64,000 bases of DNA, from the NCBI GenBank assembly GCA_964506435.1, contig CAZDLK010000005.1:1-64000 (forward strand). Direction: 5' to 3'. How positions within the stretch are numbered: position 1 is the stretch's first letter; every line of letters begins with the position of its first letter. The notes under the pieces are model-generated. The model searched no databases. It saw only the letters and a program-made list of their open reading frames with translations, and was not told where the DNA came from. Position numbers and translations under genes: made by a program. Below, piece by piece: positions 10,015-19,377 of this stretch. Source of the stretch: JAOZHU01 sp964506435. Lineage in GTDB: Archaea > Thermoproteota > Bathyarchaeia > Bathyarchaeales > Bathycorpusculaceae.

Positions 10015-10578
10015 TCAGCGTTGTGCCAATTTTGAACTGTTTTCTTTACGGGTTTTGTGCACTATTTCTTCAAGTTCATCGGCACATTTGTTCAGAATTC
10101 TCTCGATGTCCTTTGAGACCTGCTCAGTTATTCGATAATTTTTTTCTTCTCGAAGGTCTAGAAGAGTCTTCACAACTCTTTGCGCAGGCTCTTTTGTTCT
10201 TGCAAGAATTTTTTCGTCGTTAGGATCAAACTGGAACCTTCCAATAAGCAGAGGTATAAGAAATTCCAGTGTGCTCAACATTTTTTGTCCGATAGTTATT
10301 TGTTTTTCAAAAAACGCTTTGCCTTTATCTGTAAGCATGTATCGTTTAATTCCTATTTGTTCGCTGGGTGTCTCATTGGTGAAATCTCTGTCATGCAGCC
10401 AAGCTAAAAGCGGATAGACTGAACCTGAACTGGGTCTCCATCTGCCGCCTGTTTCTTTCTCAATTACTTCAACAATTTCTACGCCTGACATAGGCTCCTT
10501 TGCTAGCATATTTAGAACTAGAAAACGGAGGAGTCCTCTTGGGACACCGCTAGTTTGTTTCATCAATCGTTCAGCCAC
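10015..10578 (-). CDS. PadR family transcriptional regulator
   Basis: 187 residues. The N-terminal winged helix has the PadR signature: FLVLNMLAKEPMSGVEIVEVIEKETGGRW, then PSSGSVYPLLAWL and YMLTDKGKAFFEK. A Lys/Glu-rich helical tail is typical for dimerisation. It is the first gene of the ABC operon (10578 to 3659). The GTG start at 10578 (MAERLMKQTSG) lies just downstream of a large palindrome that fits a PadR operator, so autorepression of the whole ABC operon is likely. Confidence 0.88.
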   Translation of the reverse strand: MAERLMKQTSGVPRGLLRFLVLNMLAKEPMSGVEIVEVIEKETGGRWRPSSGSVYPLLAWLHDRDFTNETPSEQIGIKRYMLTDKGKAFFEKQITIGQKMLSTLEFLIPLLIGRFQFDPNDEKILARTKEPAQRVVKTLLDLREEKNYRITEQVSKDIERILNKCADELEEIVHKTRKENSSKLAQR

Positions 10579-10579
10579 A

Positions 10580-10625
10580 ATGTCACCAGCGATATCGCTA
10601 AAGACATCGCAAGCGACATATAAGC
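10580..10625 (-). promoter_or_regulatory. PadR operon promoter with 28-bp palindrome
   Basis: Seen directly: half-sites ATGTC (10580-10584) and GACAT (10603-10607) share one symmetry axis with the inner perfect palindrome AGCGATATCGCT (10588-10599). On the minus strand a TATA-like GCTTATATG (about 10617-10625) precedes the palindrome by a few bases, so the palindrome covers the expected transcription start. ATGT...ACAT half-sites are typical of PadR repressors. Confidence 0.7.
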
Positions 10626-10721
10626 ATTACGCACTTAACATCCAGATTCAAAGTTGCCAGTTGACCTGTTATGCATTCCTAAAACTGATAAAACGCTATA
10701 AATCAGCAGAAAAGGATGGAG

Positions 10722-10796
10722 TGGACCGGGCGGGATTTGAACCCGCGGCTTCTTGATTGCGAATCAAGCGTTCATACCAGACTGAACTACCGGCCC
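10722..10796 (-). tRNA. tRNA-Ala (CGC anticodon)
   Basis: Full cloverleaf on the minus strand. The acceptor GGGCCGG pairs with CCGGTCC and includes the G3-U70 wobble pair that identifies alanine tRNAs. The anticodon stem CTTGA/TCAAG encloses the loop TTCGCAA, giving anticodon CGC. The T arm is GCGGG-TTCAAAT-CCCGC. The discriminator is A and CCA is not encoded. No intron. The gene stands alone between the PadR operon and the PRC-barrel gene. Confidence 0.95.
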
Positions 10797-10948
10797 GAAT
10801 GCTTGTTATTCTACAGAGAGCATGCAGTAAGAGCATTTAGCGTTTTCGGCGTTTTTCTCCTGTTGCGTCTGTGCACTCAAAGGGTTACCACTGCCCAGTT
10901 GCGCTAATGGTGGATATAAAAAAATAGGCGGGGTTGATGATGAAAAGC

Positions 10949-11386
10949 TTAGACGTACTTTTTGCATTTGTAGCAATACCATCTTTGGTACTGCTGAATA
11001 TAGCTTAGTGGACCACCGCAGGTTGAGCATGTTTGCTGAGCTGATTGAGCCGCTTGCGCTGGTTGCGCAGCAACTGCTGGTTGAGCGGCGGATGGTTTCA
11101 GAAGCACGAAATCGCCTGCGCCTTGAATGTTGTCCCACGCGACGTCGCGGACATCACCCGTCTTGTCCTCAATACTCAGTGAAATGCCTGCTTTTCCCAC
11201 TGTGAAGCCTACATCTTTAACTGTTCCTACAATGTTTCCGTCTGAGTCAATAACTGTCATGCCTACAAGTCTGTCCTTGGTTATACTTTTTTCTTTTTGC
11301 GGTTTAGCCAATTTAACACCTCGGAGATAGTATTTAACAGTGTAGGGTTTTATAAGCTTTAACCACTTTTGCAGCAGATTTTTCAA
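10949..11386 (-). CDS. PRC-barrel domain protein with C-terminal zinc ribbon
   Basis: 145 residues. Residues 35-105 form a PRC-barrel (LVGMTVIDSDGNIVGTVKDV, then DVAWDNIQGAGDFVLLK). An Ala/Gln-rich linker (about 105-120) joins it to a C-terminal zinc ribbon (CSTCGGPL ... WYCYKCKKYV). PRC-barrel proteins in archaea are usually small scaffold or RNA-processing proteins; the ribbon suggests nucleic-acid or protein binding. The Ala/Gln linker is low-complexity. Single gene; function not known. Confidence 0.82.
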   Translation of the reverse strand: MKNLLQKWLKLIKPYTVKYYLRGVKLAKPQKEKSITKDRLVGMTVIDSDGNIVGTVKDVGFTVGKAGISLSIEDKTGDVRDVAWDNIQGAGDFVLLKPSAAQPAVAAQPAQAAQSAQQTCSTCGGPLSYIQQYQRWYCYKCKKYV

Positions 11387-11599
11387 GTTGTGATCGAACG
11401 GCTAAAAAATGGCAAGAAATTTAGAATTACAGTAGAACAATTGCCTTTGCCCTGTTTTTTGCGTTGATTATTGATGGCATACTAATGAAATTGTTAACTT
11501 GCAGGGTAGCTGATGTTGAAAATGTCCATAAATCACAGGCAGCGGCTCATTTCAATTCGGCTACGAAAGTTTTAAATGTGGAAAAGATGAGTACAGTCT

Positions 11600-12034
11600 A
11601 TGTCAACCTCTAATTACGAACAAAGCAAACTCGCAACCCTGAAGACGTACATACTGATTGCATTCATTTTTAACATCATCGCTATGATCGGTTTCCTGCT
11701 CGGAGGAATATGGTACATAATTGCTTGGGCTACTTGGTCAGGCAGCTACTTGGGCGTTTATTTAGCTGGCTACGCAACGGGCTTAATCATTGAGGGTATA
11801 GTCCTCTTAGTCTTCGGTGTATTCTCACTGTATATATTCTTCACGAGGATACGTCCGATGTACACCGCAGTCAACACTGGCGACGTAGCTACACTGAAAG
11901 CTCTCAACAACCAGATGTGGGCGATACTAGCGCTCATCTTCGCAGGCGTTCTACCAGGCATAATGCTTCTGATATCGTTTGCTCCAATAAACGAACTCGG
12001 TCAAGCACCGCCGCCTCCACCGCCAGCTGTGTAG
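11600..12034 (+). CDS. Small integral membrane protein with proline tail
   Basis: 144 residues with about four hydrophobic helices: LIAFIFNIIAMIGFLLGGIWYIIAWA, YATGLIIEGIVLLVFGVFSLYIFF, and WAILALIFAGVLPGIMLLISF. It ends in a cytoplasm-sized PPPPPP run. ATG start at 11600. The family is not recognised with certainty; it resembles small archaeal membrane proteins of unknown function. Confidence 0.72.
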   Translation: MSTSNYEQSKLATLKTYILIAFIFNIIAMIGFLLGGIWYIIAWATWSGSYLGVYLAGYATGLIIEGIVLLVFGVFSLYIFFTRIRPMYTAVNTGDVATLKALNNQMWAILALIFAGVLPGIMLLISFAPINELGQAPPPPPPAV

Positions 12035-12105
12035 TAGTAAGCCTAAACTATTCCCATTATTTTTTTTATTTTTAGAATATTTCATCCTGCGTTCTGTGTG
12101 TGAGT

Positions 12106-15100
12106 CTATTGGACTGCAACGTAGATTTTCTTGTCATCAACTCGATACTCGCACCATTCAGCTTCAACTTCGCTGCGGTTGCGGTGCAGGCATACTTTTT
12201 TAGCGCGAACTAGCTCTGCCATCTCCTGCAGATACGACTCCAAAAGCCCCATGCTTTCCTCGTCAAGCTCAGCAATGTGCACGGCGTCTAAGACATCTGT
12301 TGGCACGTAACCACGTTCTTTTCGTAAAGCTTGAACGCGCCTTGCTAAGTCTCGCATTAGTCCTTCGCCTAACAGTTTTTCATCGCGTTGGCCGCTGACG
12401 AACACGTTTACTTCGCCTTCTGCGGCAGAAACCCAGTTTTCATCTGTAGCGTACTCTGGAACCTGCTGGGTGTACTCTGCTGCTTTAACATTCGTCATCT
12501 CCAAGAACAAGGCTTCCACGTTCCGCAGCGTGTTAATGACTTTTTCTGGCGCGGCAACAATTACTTTGCTAAGTGGCCATCTGCGCTTAAGCTTTGCTTG
12601 TTGCCTAGCCGCGTAAACAAGGGATACGCACTTGAACAGGAGGTCAAACGTTTCTTCGACGGTTTCGTTTTGCATTTTCTCGTTTGGTTCAGGCCACTGT
12701 TCAAAGTTCACGGATTCAGGCAACGTAGGGTCAAGTTTTCTGTAGACTTTCTGGTGCAGTGCCTCGCTGAGGTAGGGTGTTACAGGATTGAAAAGCAGCG
12801 TAATGGTCTTCAGCGTATGGTGCAGTATGGCGTATATCGCCTGCCGCCTTCCAAAGGTTTCTGAATCGTCTGTCCAAAGTTCTTTCCTTATCATGGGCAC
12901 GTATAATCGGCTTAACGTGTCGATGACGAAGTCCTCCAAAATCGCAAGCGCAGCGTTGAACTGGCATGCTGCAAGCTTGTCTGTGTACTCTTTGATGGCT
13001 TTTTGGAGTTTTGAGAGTAGCCACTGGTCTGGAGGCTGCAATGTATCTGCGATTTTGCTCAAGTTAGCTTGGCTTGCTGAAGGGTTGAAATTGTCGAACT
13101 CGGCGTTCTGCAAAAAGAAGCGGCTCAAGTGATACAATGTGGACAGTACTTGGTAAGAGCGGCGGTTAAGCTCCTGCAAGTCAAAGTTCATGAAATCTAT
13201 AGGCGCGCACTTCCGCATCATGTAAAACCTGCACAAGTCCGCCGAGTTTTTCTCCAGCAGCTTGTTGGTTTCTACCACGTTGCCTAAGCTTTTACTCATC
13301 TTCCTGCCTTTCGCATCTTGCGTTAAGCCTTGGAACAAGAACGCGTGATATGGGCTTTCAGGTTTTCCAGTCAATATAACGTGTTCCAGCAGTAGCGAGT
13401 TAGCCCATCCGCGGGTTTGGTCTATGCCCTCGGTTAGGAAATCTGTGGGCACAAACTTTGCCGCTTCCTCATCCGTGAACCTTGCGTATGGTGAGGCTCC
13501 GCTGTTGTGCCACGTGTCCAAAACGTAATCTTCCCTGCGCATTATGCCGCCGCATTTTTGGCATTTAAGCGTGACTCGGTCAACCCAAGGCTTATGCAAC
13601 TCGAAATCAGCAGGCACCTCTTCCAATGCGTCTGCGAGTAATTCTTTTTTGCTGCCTACCAACCGTTTTTCACCGCATTTTTCGCAGGTCCACATGGGCA
13701 AAGGTGTCCCCCAGATGCGTTCACGCGAGATGCACCATGGCTTGCCCTCTTTCAAGAAGGCTACAAAACGGTTTTTCGGCTCATCAAAATAATACGTGAT
13801 TCCCTCTGCGGCTTCAAGGACTTTGCTGTTTATCTTGTCAGTTCTTAGGAAATACTCTTTTCTCGCCAGCCAAACCAGCTTGTGGTGTGACCGCCAACAC
13901 GTTGGATACTCGTGCTTGGCTTTGCTGACTTTCACAAGGGCGTTTCTGCTGCGCAGCTCTTCAACTACTAAGGCGTCTGCGTCCCTTGCGAAAACACCGT
14001 TGAAGGCGCCTGCGTCTTTTGTGAATTTGACTTCGTCGTCGAATGGTGCGAAGATGGGTACGCCGCGTCTTTGGGCAGCCCAGAAGTCGTCTTCGCCGTT
14101 GCCAGGTGACAAGTGTACAACGCCTGTGGCGGTGTTGAGGTCTACGAAGTCTTCGCTGATAACCTTGTGCACAAGTGAGTGCTTACTCTCCAGTTCTGCT
14201 TGCTGGGGGATTATGTCCTTAAGCGGGTAATCGTATTTTGTTCCTTCCAGAGTTTTGCCCGCTATTGTTTCGGCTATTTCGTATTTTGTTATGTCGAGTT
14301 CTTGCATGACGGGTTCTACGCGTTGCCGCGCCATAATCCACGTTTCATCGCCAACTCGCACTTTAGCGTATTCAGCTTCCGGCTGCACAGCAAGCATCGT
14401 GTCAGTTACTATGGTGAAGGGCATGGTGGTCCACACGAGGAAAAACTCGTTCTGGTTGCCTGCCACTTTAAATTTGAAGTACAATGAGGGGTCTTCTACT
14501 TCTTTGTAGGAGCCTTCGTAGCCTACTTCGGCGCTGCTGAGCGAGGTTTGGCATCCTGGGCAATAGGCCACCACGTAGTGGCCTTCTTCCAGTAGGCCTT
14601 GGTCCCATGCGCGTTTGAGGATTTGCCATTCTCGCTCAATGTAGCTGTCCTTGTAGGTCCAGTAAGCTTTCTCCTGATTAATCGCTATGCCAAGTCTGTT
14701 GTCAGCTTCAAGCCACATCCTGTGGTAGCGCATGATGGCTTTTTTGCATTCGTCTATGAAGCGTTCCATGCCGTATTTTTCTATGGATTCCCGCTTGTTC
14801 CGCACGCCCAGTAGCTTCTCAACTTCCAACTCCACTGGCAATCCTTGGCAGTCCCATCCAGCCCAGAAAGGCACGTAGTAGCCTTGCATGGTTTTCCATC
14901 GGTAGCGGATGTCTTTCATCACGCGTCCTCTGGCGTGGCCAATATGTGGAATGCCGTTCAGCGTAGGTGGGCCTTCAACGTAGCCTAAAATGCCCTTGCA
15001 GTTGTTTATTTTGAGTTCTAGTTTTTCGCGTATCTGGTTGGTTGTCCAGAACTCGCGGATTTCCTTTTCCAGTTCAAGCGGACGATAATCTGGCGTAAGG

Positions 15101-15135
15101 GTTAAGCTTGAATCAGCGTTTGGTTTGGCAGTCAC
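12106..15135 (-). CDS. ileS: Isoleucyl-tRNA synthetase
   Basis: 1009 residues, normal length for archaeal IleRS. Class I signature PHIGHARG at residues 63-70 and KMSKSLGN near residue 611. The editing (CP1) domain lies between them and includes NTATGVVHLSPGNGEDDF. Substrate-binding WEGxDQ-like element is TEGIDQTRGW. The Cys-pair zinc elements (CEKCG, CQKCGG) and the C-terminal anticodon-binding region with FNPVTPYLSEALH are present. It charges tRNA-Ile in the cytoplasm. Divergent from the glycosyltransferase gene, with about 100 bp of shared promoter region between them. Confidence 0.97.
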   Translation of the reverse strand: MTAKPNADSSLTLTPDYRPLELEKEIREFWTTNQIREKLELKINNCKGILGYVEGPPTLNGIPHIGHARGRVMKDIRYRWKTMQGYYVPFWAGWDCQGLPVELEVEKLLGVRNKRESIEKYGMERFIDECKKAIMRYHRMWLEADNRLGIAINQEKAYWTYKDSYIEREWQILKRAWDQGLLEEGHYVVAYCPGCQTSLSSAEVGYEGSYKEVEDPSLYFKFKVAGNQNEFFLVWTTMPFTIVTDTMLAVQPEAEYAKVRVGDETWIMARQRVEPVMQELDITKYEIAETIAGKTLEGTKYDYPLKDIIPQQAELESKHSLVHKVISEDFVDLNTATGVVHLSPGNGEDDFWAAQRRGVPIFAPFDDEVKFTKDAGAFNGVFARDADALVVEELRSRNALVKVSKAKHEYPTCWRSHHKLVWLARKEYFLRTDKINSKVLEAAEGITYYFDEPKNRFVAFLKEGKPWCISRERIWGTPLPMWTCEKCGEKRLVGSKKELLADALEEVPADFELHKPWVDRVTLKCQKCGGIMRREDYVLDTWHNSGASPYARFTDEEAAKFVPTDFLTEGIDQTRGWANSLLLEHVILTGKPESPYHAFLFQGLTQDAKGRKMSKSLGNVVETNKLLEKNSADLCRFYMMRKCAPIDFMNFDLQELNRRSYQVLSTLYHLSRFFLQNAEFDNFNPSASQANLSKIADTLQPPDQWLLSKLQKAIKEYTDKLAACQFNAALAILEDFVIDTLSRLYVPMIRKELWTDDSETFGRRQAIYAILHHTLKTITLLFNPVTPYLSEALHQKVYRKLDPTLPESVNFEQWPEPNEKMQNETVEETFDLLFKCVSLVYAARQQAKLKRRWPLSKVIVAAPEKVINTLRNVEALFLEMTNVKAAEYTQQVPEYATDENWVSAAEGEVNVFVSGQRDEKLLGEGLMRDLARRVQALRKERGYVPTDVLDAVHIAELDEESMGLLESYLQEMAELVRAKKVCLHRNRSEVEAEWCEYRVDDKKIYVAVQ

Positions 15136-15235
15136 CTTGCATCCCGTACATCCGCAAATACAAGACGATAGTATATAAAAGCATTAGCGTCTCTATGAGA
15201 TAAGCAAAAGCACTTGCCGCTAAGGGAATGCAGTT

Positions 15236-16423
15236 ATGGGGAAGTTTCGTTTAGCCGTCTTCAACACGCAGCCGCCGCATTTGTACTTCGGAGGCGTAGA
15301 ACGGCGAATACTCGAAACTACAAAACGCCTCAGCAGCAAAGCGGGCATCACGGTTTACAGTGGCACCAAAGCAGGTTTCAAAACACCCACAGTTATTGAT
15401 GGTGTAAATTTCGTTCCATGCTACTCAACGGACAAAGTTTTCCCACTGGACAACTGGTTTTTCAACAGAAGCCTCGCTAAAAAAGCCAGTGAGATACACG
15501 CTGATGTTTATGAAGCGCATCTTTCAAGCGGCTACGGGCTTTTGGAAGCGCTGAAGAAGCAGGGTAGCAGCAAACCGTTTATCCATACGATTCACGGCGT
15601 CCTTGCTGACGAGTATGAGCAGGCAAGGCGAAACGGTTATCAATCGTTCAGGGGCAGCGTTGCCAATCAGTTCATGCGCAGGCTTGCCAAACTGGAAGAA
15701 GAAACCGCGAAAGACGCGACGCTGATAGTCACGATAAGCAAATACTCGCTTGAAAAGATACGGCGACATTACAATGTTGACGCGGCAAAAGTGCGGGTTG
15801 TTCCAAACGGGGTTGACCCAGAAAAATTTAAGCCCGCTGGAGACGGTGCGGCGGTGAAACGGCAGTTTGGGTTAGACGGTAAGCCCGTTGTGCTTTTTGT
15901 CGGCAGCTTAATCCCCCGTAAAGGTTTGCCTTTTCTGGTTGAAGCCGCCAAAACAATCGTCAAGCAGCAGGCGGACACCCAGTTTGTGCTTGTCGGTGAT
16001 GGTCCTCTTAAGAGCCAGTTGCTGTCGAGTTTGGCTGAGGCTCAGCTTTCAGGCAATTTCAAATTTTTAAGCGGACTGAACGCGGATGAGCTTGCAGCGG
16101 TCTATGCTTGTGCTGACGTGTTTGTTTTGCCTTCCGTTCAGGAGGGTCAGGGCATTGTGTTGTTGGAGGCGCAGGCGTCAGCGAAGCCTGTGGTTGCGTT
16201 TAACGTGGGCGGCGTAAACGAGGCGGTGCTTGACGGCGAGACTGGGCTGCTTGTTAGCCGCGGCAACAGTGGCGAATTGGCTGATGCTTTGCTGAGACTG
16301 TTGCTGGACGCGCCGTTGCGTGAAAAGATGGGTGCGGCGGGGCGCAGGTTTGTTGTGGATAATTTCACTTGGGACTTGTGTGCTGAGCGGATGCTTGCGG
16401 TTTACCGTGAAGCGTTAGGTTAG
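15236..16423 (+). CDS. GT4-family glycosyltransferase
   Basis: 395 residues. GT-B fold: an N-terminal acceptor domain with a GGVERRILE loop, the linker VRVVPNGVDPEKF, and a C-terminal nucleotide-sugar domain with VVLFVGSLIPRKGL and the EX7E-like motif around PSVQEGQGIVLLEAQASAKPVV. Probably transfers a sugar from a nucleotide-sugar or polyprenyl-linked donor to a lipid or glycan. The stop overlaps the end of the convergent HELCH protein gene by 4 nt. No signal peptide, so cytoplasmic or peripheral membrane. Confidence 0.9.
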   Translation: MGKFRLAVFNTQPPHLYFGGVERRILETTKRLSSKAGITVYSGTKAGFKTPTVIDGVNFVPCYSTDKVFPLDNWFFNRSLAKKASEIHADVYEAHLSSGYGLLEALKKQGSSKPFIHTIHGVLADEYEQARRNGYQSFRGSVANQFMRRLAKLEEETAKDATLIVTISKYSLEKIRRHYNVDAAKVRVVPNGVDPEKFKPAGDGAAVKRQFGLDGKPVVLFVGSLIPRKGLPFLVEAAKTIVKQQADTQFVLVGDGPLKSQLLSSLAEAQLSGNFKFLSGLNADELAAVYACADVFVLPSVQEGQGIVLLEAQASAKPVVAFNVGGVNEAVLDGETGLLVSRGNSGELADALLRLLLDAPLREKMGAAGRRFVVDNFTWDLCAERMLAVYREALG

Positions 16424-16974
16424 CAGTAGGCAACGTTGACGGCTTTTGCTAACCGTTTTAATTCGTTTTCGTTCATCCATTCGGTTCTCAGGTAACTGCA
16501 AATTCGCTGTTCCGTTAATCCTAACCTGCGTGCTTCTTGTACTGTGTAGCGGTAAGCTTCAATTTCTGTTGGTCTATCCACGTAGTCGTATCGGCTGTCG
16601 AAAAGTTCCTTGCCTTCCATGTGCTGTTTGACGTGGCATAGTTCGTGGATGACGTCTAAGTAAATGTCTGTTTTGTCGCCGTTGTTCAAGTAGTGTGGGT
16701 TAACCATTAAATTGCCCGTTGCGTCGTCTACGCCCATGTAGCCGCCGAACCCTATGAATTCCACTTTGAGGTTGCAGAGTACTTCTTCGGTTTTTTCTCC
16801 GAAAATGCGTTGTACAGCTTCTACTTTTTCGAAACCTTTGAAGACGTCGGTGAACTTGCGAGTTGAAATGCTTGGTCTAATTATTTTTCTGAGCCGCGAT
16901 TTTCTTAACAAGCGGAAAACACTGAACACTATGTACTCCAGCGGGTTCATGCTTGCCACCGTGCTTCTATTCAA
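16420..16974 (-). CDS. Putative zinc metallopeptidase-like protein (HELCH motif)
   Basis: 184 residues. The central sequence VIHELCHVKQH matches HExxH plus a third His, like small archaeal and phage metallopeptidases. Downstream is PTEIEAYRYTVQEARRLGL, which could supply the glutamate ligand. An N-terminal hydrophobic/basic stretch precedes the domain. The start overlaps the stop of the upstream 454-residue gene by 8 nt, so it is the last gene of a three-gene minus-strand operon. Peptidase activity is inferred only from the motif. Confidence 0.65.
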   Translation of the reverse strand: MNRSTVASMNPLEYIVFSVFRLLRKSRLRKIIRPSISTRKFTDVFKGFEKVEAVQRIFGEKTEEVLCNLKVEFIGFGGYMGVDDATGNLMVNPHYLNNGDKTDIYLDVIHELCHVKQHMEGKELFDSRYDYVDRPTEIEAYRYTVQEARRLGLTEQRICSYLRTEWMNENELKRLAKAVNVAYC

Positions 16975-18331
16975 ATGCTGAAAGATGCTCCAGCTTCATG
17001 CCCATAAGCGCTAAGTCTGCGGGGTTTTGTACGCAGCCCATGCTGGCGTCTATGTTGCGGTGCACGGGGTGAACCCACATGCCTTCTGGCGCAAGATTAA
17101 ACTGCAACGGAACCTCCAAGCTTACGCCGTACCGCTCTGGTAAATCCGTGATTAATTGTCCTTTTCTGCAGGCGTTGCGTGCGGCTGCGTAGCTTTGTAC
17201 CAGTTGCGGCGAGGCAAAGGCGCCGATGCCGTGCCATAACGCTGCGTTTTCAGGCGAACCCAACGCGTAAATGAAAAACTGCGGTGAAGACGGTGTCTCT
17301 GCAAAACTGTAGTCAGCCAGCGCTGTGCCAGTGACTGTGAAGTTGTCTTTGGCCTGTGCGATGCTTACGTCGTCAGGATCCATGGCGTTGGGGTAAAGCT
17401 TTGTGTTTTGGTATTTGACGCGGATGCTTTCCAGCTTGTCGCCGTCGAAGTGGATTTTTCCTCGGGCGGCGCGTTTGGAGCCGTAGCCCCGTGCTGAATG
17501 CGGCACAGTCAACAACGTTGTGCGTTTCGTCATGCTTCGTCCCATGCAATCGTACGCTTGCTTGACTGCCTCGTAGCCTTGGTGTGTTTCGCTGATTATG
17601 TGGTGCAGTAAGCCGTCTTTTGTTTCCGTCTTCAACGTAGCCAACGGCATGCGCAGCGCGTAAAGCGATAGGTCTATGCCGAAGGTTTCTGTGAGCGTTT
17701 CCAGTTGCGCGTATTTTACGGCGTCTACGAAATCCACGTATTCGCCTCTTGCGCTTTCCAAGTATTGAGCTACGAGTTCGGCTTCGTTTTTAGAGATTAA
17801 TGTGCCTTCGTATTTGGCTGTGAACTGTTTGTCTACTGTGAGGTTTTCTGTTTTGGTGTAGGCTGCTGGAAATGCGCTTTGACCGCTTGTGACTATTGAT
17901 TTTTTCAGCGGGTTCATGGAGTACCTGTCTGGCTCCACGTCATCCGTGTTGAGCAGGAACGGGACGATAGCGCCTTCAGGCGGATTTTTGAGGGCTTCGC
18001 ATATTTGCGCCGTGTCGCCTGCGTCTGGTGCGTGTAAGCCGTAATCGTAAAAGTAGTTGCCGCAGACTGCGAGCATACGTGTGGCTATGATTCCTTGAAC
18101 TTCTTCTACGGTTAGCTGTGGGTTGGTGTATTCTACTGAGCCTCTTAGGAAGAAGTGTTTTCCCTCAAAAGTTGTGTCTACGCGTTGGCCATTTTTGCAG
18201 CGGAAGAGGGTTACGGGTTTCCTGTTTTTCTCCGCTTTGAAGTTGTTGAGCTTTTCAACTATGGCTTTTACGCATGGCCATGAGTTTTCAAGGAAATTCG
18301 CTACAAGCATGTGGCATAAGTCGTCAGGCAT
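16967..18331 (-). CDS. Conserved-looking hypothetical protein, 454 residues
   Basis: No family recognised. It is soluble, without signal peptide or membrane segments, and of mixed alpha/beta character. Notable elements are LFRCKNGQRVDTTFEGKHFF near residue 45, a Cys/Tyr/Asp-rich stretch around AVCGNYFYDYG, and RGYGSKRAARGKIHFDG near residue 280. It lies 6 nt from the double-GNAT gene upstream and overlaps the HELCH gene downstream, so all three are probably co-transcribed. Base composition matches its neighbours. Confidence 0.7.
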   Translation of the reverse strand: MPDDLCHMLVANFLENSWPCVKAIVEKLNNFKAEKNRKPVTLFRCKNGQRVDTTFEGKHFFLRGSVEYTNPQLTVEEVQGIIATRMLAVCGNYFYDYGLHAPDAGDTAQICEALKNPPEGAIVPFLLNTDDVEPDRYSMNPLKKSIVTSGQSAFPAAYTKTENLTVDKQFTAKYEGTLISKNEAELVAQYLESARGEYVDFVDAVKYAQLETLTETFGIDLSLYALRMPLATLKTETKDGLLHHIISETHQGYEAVKQAYDCMGRSMTKRTTLLTVPHSARGYGSKRAARGKIHFDGDKLESIRVKYQNTKLYPNAMDPDDVSIAQAKDNFTVTGTALADYSFAETPSSPQFFIYALGSPENAALWHGIGAFASPQLVQSYAAARNACRKGQLITDLPERYGVSLEVPLQFNLAPEGMWVHPVHRNIDASMGCVQNPADLALMGMKLEHLSAFE

Positions 18332-18337
18332 AAGTTG

Positions 18338-19210
18338 TTATCCTCTTTCTAGAGATTCTGCTATGTACGTGCAGCCTTTAGCTGTTGCGTTTCCTAAAAA
18401 CATTCTTGTCACGCGGAACTTTTCCTTTAATCCCGCCTTGAATAGCAGGTTTAGCAGAGCTTTTTCTTCGCTGGGTACGCAGATGAAAACCTCATGGTGC
18501 GCTAGTTTGCTGAGTACTGTTTGGAGAAGTGCCACTGCGGCGTCGCCGCGGTTTCTATGGCACATTAAAGGTCCAATCGCCGCGGTTTCAGAGTAAACTG
18601 TTGCTGTGCAGTACCCTGTAACGTCGTGTTTATCAAACGCTATGTAGCATAAGTTGTCCTTGTCACGTAGGATGGGTTCCAACAGTTTCTTTCTGTTCGC
18701 TCCGAAGCATTGGCTGTCAAAATTAATCATGGCTGTGGCGTCCTGTTTTTTTGCTTTTTGCAGTTGCGTTGTTTCCGCCGTTACGGGCGAAGCTGTTTTT
18801 CCCTGAAGAACCCGATAATCCACATCAGGTTTGAAACCGGAACGCTTGTAGAACCCGATTAAATGCGGGTAAGCGTAAAGCCCAATTGTCTCCGCACCTG
18901 TGCTCTGCAAGTAGTCAATTGCCGTTTGCACTAACAATGCGCCAGCGCCTCTTCGCCTCTGTGCTTCCGCGACTACGAGGTTGCCGAACCATCCTATTCT
19001 GCCAAAACTGACGCATGTGGCGATGCCTGCGCGTTCTGAACCGCGGAATGCGACGAAGCAGCCGCTGGGTTCAAGCTTAGTTGCGAACTCAAAATCTTCC
19101 ACTGCCATGTTCCAGTCCATGGTGTTGGCAAGCTGAACTGCAAATTGAAAATCAGCAGTGCGCATTTTCTCCACATGAAACATAAGATTATTCTCTTCGC
19201 TCTGGCACAT
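18338..19210 (-). CDS. Tandem GNAT acetyltransferase
   Basis: 290 residues with two GNAT halves. The N-terminal half carries the acetyl-CoA loop VVAEAQRRRGAGALLVQTAI (near residues 75-95). The C-terminal half has CYIAFDKHDVTGYCTATVY and a degenerate loop HRNRGDAAVALLQTVL. This layout is common for GNAT enzymes with a second, often inactive, domain. The start is uncertain: MCQSEENNLMFHVEKM has several Met codons. First gene of an operon with the 454-residue protein and the HELCH protein; acceptor unknown. Confidence 0.82.
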   Translation of the reverse strand: MCQSEENNLMFHVEKMRTADFQFAVQLANTMDWNMAVEDFEFATKLEPSGCFVAFRGSERAGIATCVSFGRIGWFGNLVVAEAQRRRGAGALLVQTAIDYLQSTGAETIGLYAYPHLIGFYKRSGFKPDVDYRVLQGKTASPVTAETTQLQKAKKQDATAMINFDSQCFGANRKKLLEPILRDKDNLCYIAFDKHDVTGYCTATVYSETAAIGPLMCHRNRGDAAVALLQTVLSKLAHHEVFICVPSEEKALLNLLFKAGLKEKFRVTRMFLGNATAKGCTYIAESLERG

Positions 19211-19377
19211 AAGGGTATTCCAGTGTTGTTCTTTTTGTTGTGGAAGGTTGAAATTGCTTTTTTCATATTATACTTGGCTAATAATTCGTGTTTTTTCCGA
19301 ACCTTTCTGTTGATTTTGTGGTTATATAACTTGACTAGCAATCTGGCTCATATGTGATTCATATGATGGGTGATGCT

